NCBI GenBank assembly: GCA_020632695.1
Contig: JACKFB010000009.1
Coordinates: 178,164-242,163, forward strand
Length of the DNA stretch: 64,000 bases
Direction: 5' to 3'
DNA from: Deltaproteobacteria bacterium
GTDB lineage: Bacteria; Myxococcota_A; UBA9042; PHBI01; JACKFB01
Positions 61,101 through 64,000 of this stretch are shown here, piece after piece; the stretch's first letter is position 1; each line of letters starts with the position of its first letter. The notes under the pieces were generated by a model. The model was not told the origin of the DNA. It made no database searches and was given only the letters and a program-made list of their open reading frames with translations. The position numbers and the translations under genes are program-made.

Positions 61101-61626
61101 TCTCGGCCCGCTCCGGCAGCCGCCGCCACCGATAGCGCCCCCGGTCCCTCGTCTCGCCCCCTCCCTCATCGCCCTCTGGCGGCGCGTCCTCGCGCACGTA
61201 GTCCGCCCAGCACACCGTCACCCGCAGCGTGTCCGGCTGGCCCGCGCCGGCGCGCTCGGGCGGCAGGATCAGCGACATGCCCATCGACGACGGGAAGAAC
61301 GCCGTCCGCTTCGGCTCGGGATCGGGGTCGCCCTCGTCGTCGCCGGCGATGTCGTCGCCAGCCCCGAGCTCGGCGTCCTCGACCTCGCCCTGCGCCTCGC
61401 CCTCGACCGCCGCGGCCCCTCGGTCGCCCGTGCAGGCCAGAAAGCCGGTCAGGTACCAACGGGAGGGGGGGAGCGGCAGAAGCTCGACCCCCTCGGCCCC
61501 GCCCGCATCCCGGTCAGCGCCCGGGGCGAAGGGGCCGATGAGGTCGGCCTCCAGCGCCTCGACGATGCGGTCCCGGGCCTCGCGGGAGTCAGCCGGCCCA
61601 GTGGCCGTGGTGGAACGAGTGTGCAT
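58096..61626 (-). CDS. drmA: DrmA-type DISARM helicase
   Basis: 1176 residues from ATG 61626 (GGAGA nine bases upstream; an in-frame start at 61680 would add 18). The N-terminal half is family-specific. The helicase core has Walker A LIFFPTGGGKTEAYLGL (about residue 465), the DEAD-like box VQDELHLISG, STATV as motif III, and motif VI QATSRVGRDANRPGLVV. A four-Cys zinc site (CPWCQEPF ... CAKWTC) is inserted between motifs. The match to DrmA is through domain order and the DrmB neighbour. It should be an ATP-driven DNA translocase. DISARM loci usually carry drmC (PLD nuclease) and a methylase as well; neither is in the window. Confidence 0.9.
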   Translation of the reverse strand: MHTRSTTATGPADSREARDRIVEALEADLIGPFAPGADRDAGGAEGVELLPLPPSRWYLTGFLACTGDRGAAAVEGEAQGEVEDAELGAGDDIAGDDEGDPDPEPKRTAFFPSSMGMSLILPPERAGAGQPDTLRVTVCWADYVREDAPPEGDEGGGETRDRGRYRWRRLPERAETVVLTLDGAAAEVEVPESGGLRVQGFMQPSDAPGLQPASRAVALFLVNGRENAPAGRHDEAWIFQVRLEVRASTALVARPDLRDALSGQWDGKVADLQFRGVCEWAVGHGVAVASEVEPDGQRVVRTTWIPRATVPRVAHRPPGAVETRMEELSALADGAAAERALRPLVEAYGEWIEEQREVAVGLGVGAEARARREETHALLIGQAERVRQRIEGGIALLASRPEALEAFKRANRAMADAAKKRHKAAEGAAPLVPSWRLFQLAFILVNLEGVSDDAHESREEVELIFFPTGGGKTEAYLGLIGYVLVLRRLVGRSRADQGLGTAVILRYTLRLLTLDQLGRAATLVCALELQRRELDKTLRPGRSGVKPPNPLGDVRFAIGLWVGRAATANTIGQVARDMAKYEGKKAEVIPLTECPWCQEPFQERSVELRPSPKAPEEVVVSCAKWTCEFSAKHSGGDGLPVLFVDEQIYRELPSFLVATVDKYAMTPWRGEVGMLFGRATARLGKNFYGAMDKLVPPDAERLPKGLPPPELIVQDELHLISGPLGTMTGLYETAIEHLMRYQGEDGRERVPKIVASTATVREARRHVRALFGRPKVSLFPPQGVDPNETFFSQVAAGDAGRDYVGVAASGRRMKQVLLRVYVALLAAGARWYRDGGPPKQAVDPYMTLVGYFNSLRELGGMRRLVEDEVRTRCLSYAERRPVGVATNPHMGDRKLEMPIELTSRESTQRVKVAKDRLHHDRTQDGGVDVLLASNMISVGVDIDRLGLMVMAGQPKTTAEYIQATSRVGRDANRPGLVVTCFNLYKARDRSHYEHFETYHASFYRRVEAGSLTPFSGPALDRGLAGVLVGMVRHWRPEMAPPEMVMELAAHRSDVAQPVVDAVVARAKAASQLEQDAAEEMAATLRKRLNKLLDSWERIVEEARQAATSRRYSDFDRRGGGEGRGLLVTAMDLLQEAQPGAQPRTATERRFQAPTSMRDVEPSVHVYVDRKPSEEGS

Positions 61627-61758
61627 GGGCCGAAGTCTCCCTGCACCGGCACCGCCTTGGGTGTCGGGCAACGATCCCACGCCGCGTCGTCTCGTCGTGG
61701 GGCTCAGCAGCCTACATCGGCGACGACGCGCCCGGCGAGCCGTGGCCGCCCCGCCCGC

Positions 61759-62130
61759 TCACCACGGCGCCTCCTCGTCGTCGTCGAGTTCCTCACGCAC
61801 GCCGCAGATCTTCAACTCGTCGTCCAGCTCCCCGGGCCAGATCCAGGCGGGACGACCCGGCTCGGGGTCGCTGCGGGTGGCGAGCTTCTGACGGGCCTTT
61901 GGGTCGTCTTCATCGAGCGTCTCGACGTCGAGGAAACGGCAGCACACCGTCCCGTGGCCCGTCCGCTCCCAGTACGGGCACAGGACCTCCTTGGACCCGG
62001 CGCTGTATGGGAACTCGCGCAGCGTCCGACCAAAGGCCTCGATGTCTCGGCTGAGCACCTCACCGGGGCCGATCGGCTCGACTCGGTAGCAGTACGAGCC
62101 GGAAGGGATGAGGGAGGGGTCCTTGTCCAT
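61759..62130 (-). CDS. Small cysteine-rich protein
   Basis: 123 residues from ATG 62130; the open frame upstream has no domain-like text. The spacing SGSYCYRVE ... LCPYWERTG ... VCCRFLDVE ... WPGELDDELKICGV resembles a widespread family of short proteins with 'SGxYCY', 'CPYW', 'CxYL' and a final 'W..x.lKxCGi'. I recall that pattern but cannot name the family. Five cysteines could hold a zinc or Fe-S site. It lies between the TOPRIM gene and drmA, all on the same strand, so it may be part of the defence unit. Confidence 0.7.
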   Translation of the reverse strand: MDKDPSLIPSGSYCYRVEPIGPGEVLSRDIEAFGRTLREFPYSAGSKEVLCPYWERTGHGTVCCRFLDVETLDEDDPKARQKLATRSDPEPGRPAWIWPGELDDELKICGVREELDDDEEAPW

Positions 62131-62210
62131 CGTGGTCCATCCCGTCTGCGCAACGAACCTCGGCGGCCTCGGCGTCCCGTCCTCGCCTCTAGAGCGCCGA
62201 GCGCATGCAG

Positions 62211-62861
62211 CTACGCCTCGAGGAAGAGTCTCTTGAACCAGTTCACGAACGCCATGGCTCGGGGGCCGTCGGGTGCGAGGACGCGTGCCGTGAGTGCCTG
62301 GCCAAACGGCATGCCGGGCCGTTCGCGCCAAGCGAGCCAGGTATGGATCCGCGCCTTCGCGCTGTCCTTGGCCGCGAAAGGAGCGCCGAGGCCCTGGGCG
62401 GCCAGCGCAGAGTCCCGAGCATGATCCCAGCATGGATCCTCCGGCGGGACGAGTTCACCGAGGAAGTCCTCGAGTTTGCCCACGCGCCGATTGTCCGGCA
62501 TGAGCCACACGCCGAATCGGCGCGAGCCGTTCCACGGCATGACCAGTCCCCCGGCCGGCGGCCTCGCTGGGAGGCTCAATCCCACAGCAGAGATGCTGCG
62601 CTGGACGTCCGCCCAGCGGGATGGCGCGCCCAGGTCGGCGTCCAGAACGATGCCCACTCGAGAGTAGGTCTTGATGCTTGTCGGTAGCGACGTCAGAGCC
62701 GGATTTGCCCCACCCGCGTCGTCGATGTAGGGCAGGCCAGGGCTCGGGAGCTGCCAGTCGCAGCCGTGCTGGGCGAGGAGATTGATGACCGACCACTTGT
62801 CATCGACCCCCTCCACGATCAGACGGTGCGGGGCGCTCGGCGGGATGGTGATCGCTTTCAT
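62211..62861 (-). CDS. TOPRIM-domain protein (DUF3226/DUF4435-like), partner of the ATPase
   Basis: 216 residues; ATG 62861 overlaps the upstream ATPase stop (ATGA), so the two are made together. TOPRIM signatures are present: the first acidic motif HRLIVEGVDDKWSVINLL (Glu and Asp) and the DxD strand VGIVLDADLGAPSRW. DNA or RNA cleavage and metal binding are expected of the fold. ATPase-TOPRIM pairs are seen in the PARIS defence system (AriA with a DUF4435 AriB) and, fused, in OLD nucleases. This one looks closer to DUF3226 than DUF4435, so 'PARIS-like' is only an analogy. Confidence 0.8.
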   Translation of the reverse strand: MKAITIPPSAPHRLIVEGVDDKWSVINLLAQHGCDWQLPSPGLPYIDDAGGANPALTSLPTSIKTYSRVGIVLDADLGAPSRWADVQRSISAVGLSLPARPPAGGLVMPWNGSRRFGVWLMPDNRRVGKLEDFLGELVPPEDPCWDHARDSALAAQGLGAPFAAKDSAKARIHTWLAWRERPGMPFGQALTARVLAPDGPRAMAFVNWFKRLFLEA

Positions 62862-63982
62862 CCCCGGAGCTCGATGTGGTGCTGCGCGGCCACGGCGAGT
62901 TCCTCGGCCGTGTATCGGACGGCCGCGTGCCCGCCCGCTTCGAGACGGAACAAGGCGACATCCTGGGTGCTCTCGGGGTGGTGCTCGTACAGGTGCGCAA
63001 GGGCGCGCACGCAGTCGCCGCTGTGCGAGGTGGCGAAAACCTGCACGTTCAGCCGGCGAGCGCCCAGCACGACCACCTGCCACAGCGCCTCCAGCGTGGA
63101 GTGGTGGAGGCCGGTGTCGATCTCGTCGACGAGGAGGACGCCGTCGGCCGCGCGAGCGAGCATGACGGCGACCGCGAGCAGCCGCTTCACCCCGTCTCCC
63201 AGCGTGCCGAGCGGCAGGCGCTCGGAACTATCGCGGAGCTTGATCAGCGCGGCGACACCGCCAAAGAGGTCGCGTCCGGTGAAGGCCAGCCGCTCGACCC
63301 TCGGCTCGAGGTTCTGCAGGACCTCGATGACCCGAGCCTCCTCAGCGGTGAGTACGAGCTCGTCCCAGAGCAAGCGCAGGACTTGGAGGCTGATCCCCTC
63401 GGTCGACAAGAACTGCACCGGGTACTTGTCGGCGGCGTTCAGGAAGGCTCGGGCGGACCGTCGAGCTGAGCTGCCCTGAAGCTGCAGGGTCAGGCCGGCC
63501 TGGACATCGGGTGAAATCAGCCGGATCCCGAGCGTCTGGTCCCTATCGTCGAGTTCCATCCCGCCGCCCGCCTCCGGCTCCAGCTCCGGCAGGATGAGGA
63601 GCTGGCCCTGCTCCCCTCTCGCGGCGAGTTGCCGCTCCGGCATCGGGACGATGGTGCAGTTCACCACCACCGGACTCCCCGCCCGCACGCCGTCCAGCCG
63701 GAAGGCCTGCCCGAGGTGGAGTTCATGGCCGTGGAACAGGTGGCGGAGGTCGAGATCGTCCCGACCGCGCTCGTCCACCTGACTCGTGCTCACTTCGCGC
63801 CGACGCTCCGGCCCTCGGGTGAGCGCGGACGGCCGCCCGTTCGACCCGAGGATCTCGAGCGCCTCGAGCAGCGAGGTCTTGCCGGAGCCGTTCTTGCCCA
63901 CGATCAGATTGACGCGCCCGAGGCCTTCGACCGTGAGGTGCTCCAGGCCACGGAAGCCATCGATCTTGACCGTCTCGAACAT
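62858..63982 (-). CDS. OLD/RecF-type ABC ATPase (AriA-like), partner of the TOPRIM protein
   Basis: 374 residues; ATG 63982, only 18 bases from the window edge. It opens MFETVKIDGFRGLEHLTVEG with Walker A VNLIVGKNGSGKTSLLEALE. It has the ABC-type signature LPLGTLGDGVKRLLAVAVML, Walker B VLLVDEIDTGLHHSTLEAL and a switch His in VFATSHSGDCVRAL. This is the AAA_15/AAA_21 group used by OLD, PARIS and related defence systems. The ATPase senses the trigger and releases or activates the nuclease partner. Whether another gene precedes it on the minus strand cannot be seen. Confidence 0.85.
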   Translation of the reverse strand: MFETVKIDGFRGLEHLTVEGLGRVNLIVGKNGSGKTSLLEALEILGSNGRPSALTRGPERRREVSTSQVDERGRDDLDLRHLFHGHELHLGQAFRLDGVRAGSPVVVNCTIVPMPERQLAARGEQGQLLILPELEPEAGGGMELDDRDQTLGIRLISPDVQAGLTLQLQGSSARRSARAFLNAADKYPVQFLSTEGISLQVLRLLWDELVLTAEEARVIEVLQNLEPRVERLAFTGRDLFGGVAALIKLRDSSERLPLGTLGDGVKRLLAVAVMLARAADGVLLVDEIDTGLHHSTLEALWQVVVLGARRLNVQVFATSHSGDCVRALAHLYEHHPESTQDVALFRLEAGGHAAVRYTAEELAVAAQHHIELRG

Positions 63983-64000
63983 CGCTGCCTCTCCGTTGCG

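Overview
The window looks like chromosome of a very GC-rich member of Myxococcota (deltaproteobacterial lineage). The signs are strong third-position GC, several Hanks-type Ser/Thr kinases with an N-terminal CxxC...CPxD zinc ribbon, MYXO-CTERM-like C-terminal tags (Gly-Cys-Gly, membrane helix, Arg), large IPT/TIG and ASH-domain lipoproteins, and a PAAR/DUF2169 type VI secretion cargo locus. The species cannot be named from the sequence alone.

Layout. 1-5.7 kb: the 3' end of an AddB/RecB-like nuclease, a tagged secreted protein and a kinase-ATPase-TPR giant. 5.8-11 kb: a lipoprotein, then PAAR, DUF2169 and a P-loop kinase. 11-18 kb: a NatA/NatB-CPBP exporter coupled to a kinase with a cyclase-like tail, then three overlapping genes (degenerate sigma54-type AAA, winged helix, tagged surface protein). 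18-28 kb: two giant surface lipoproteins, an ECF sigma/FecR-type anti-sigma pair and an EI24 membrane protein. 28-36 kb: HEAT lipoprotein, EamA transporter and a ZraPSR-like stress regulon. 35-43 kb: housekeeping genes (VOC, trmK, ttcA, bestrophin, GNAT, SanA-like, ligA, folC, tRNA-Val). 43-50 kb: a CheB-CheR-PAS-histidine kinase with a LuxR-type regulator and a divergent hybrid kinase-like protein. 50-52.3 kb: a hypothetical gene and a lipoprotein hydrolase, with two tandem-repeat arrays. 52.4-64 kb: an integrative island that starts at a tmRNA 3'-end fragment.

Two systems stand out. (1) The ZraPSR-like regulon at 30.7-35.3 kb. A Spy/CpxP/ZraP-family periplasmic gene and an unrelated small secreted-protein gene lie at opposite ends of a histidine kinase-NtrC regulator pair. 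Both have textbook sigma54 promoters (TGGCACG-N4-TTGCT). Both also have upstream pairs of the same dyad (CTGCS-N5-SGCAG) with centres exactly 22 bp apart. The sequence therefore predicts the regulator, its binding site and both targets. (2) The defence-like island. One strand carries an OLD/RecF-type ATPase coupled by a 4-base overlap to a TOPRIM protein (PARIS/OLD-like), a small Cys-rich protein, DrmA helicase and DrmB (DUF1998) overlapping by 41 bases, and a frameshifted gene of unknown function. No DrmC or methyltransferase is visible. The island continues past the right edge, so its full content and the intact ssrA gene lie outside the window.

Limits: all family assignments are from reading motifs. 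No database search, structure prediction or RNA folding was run.
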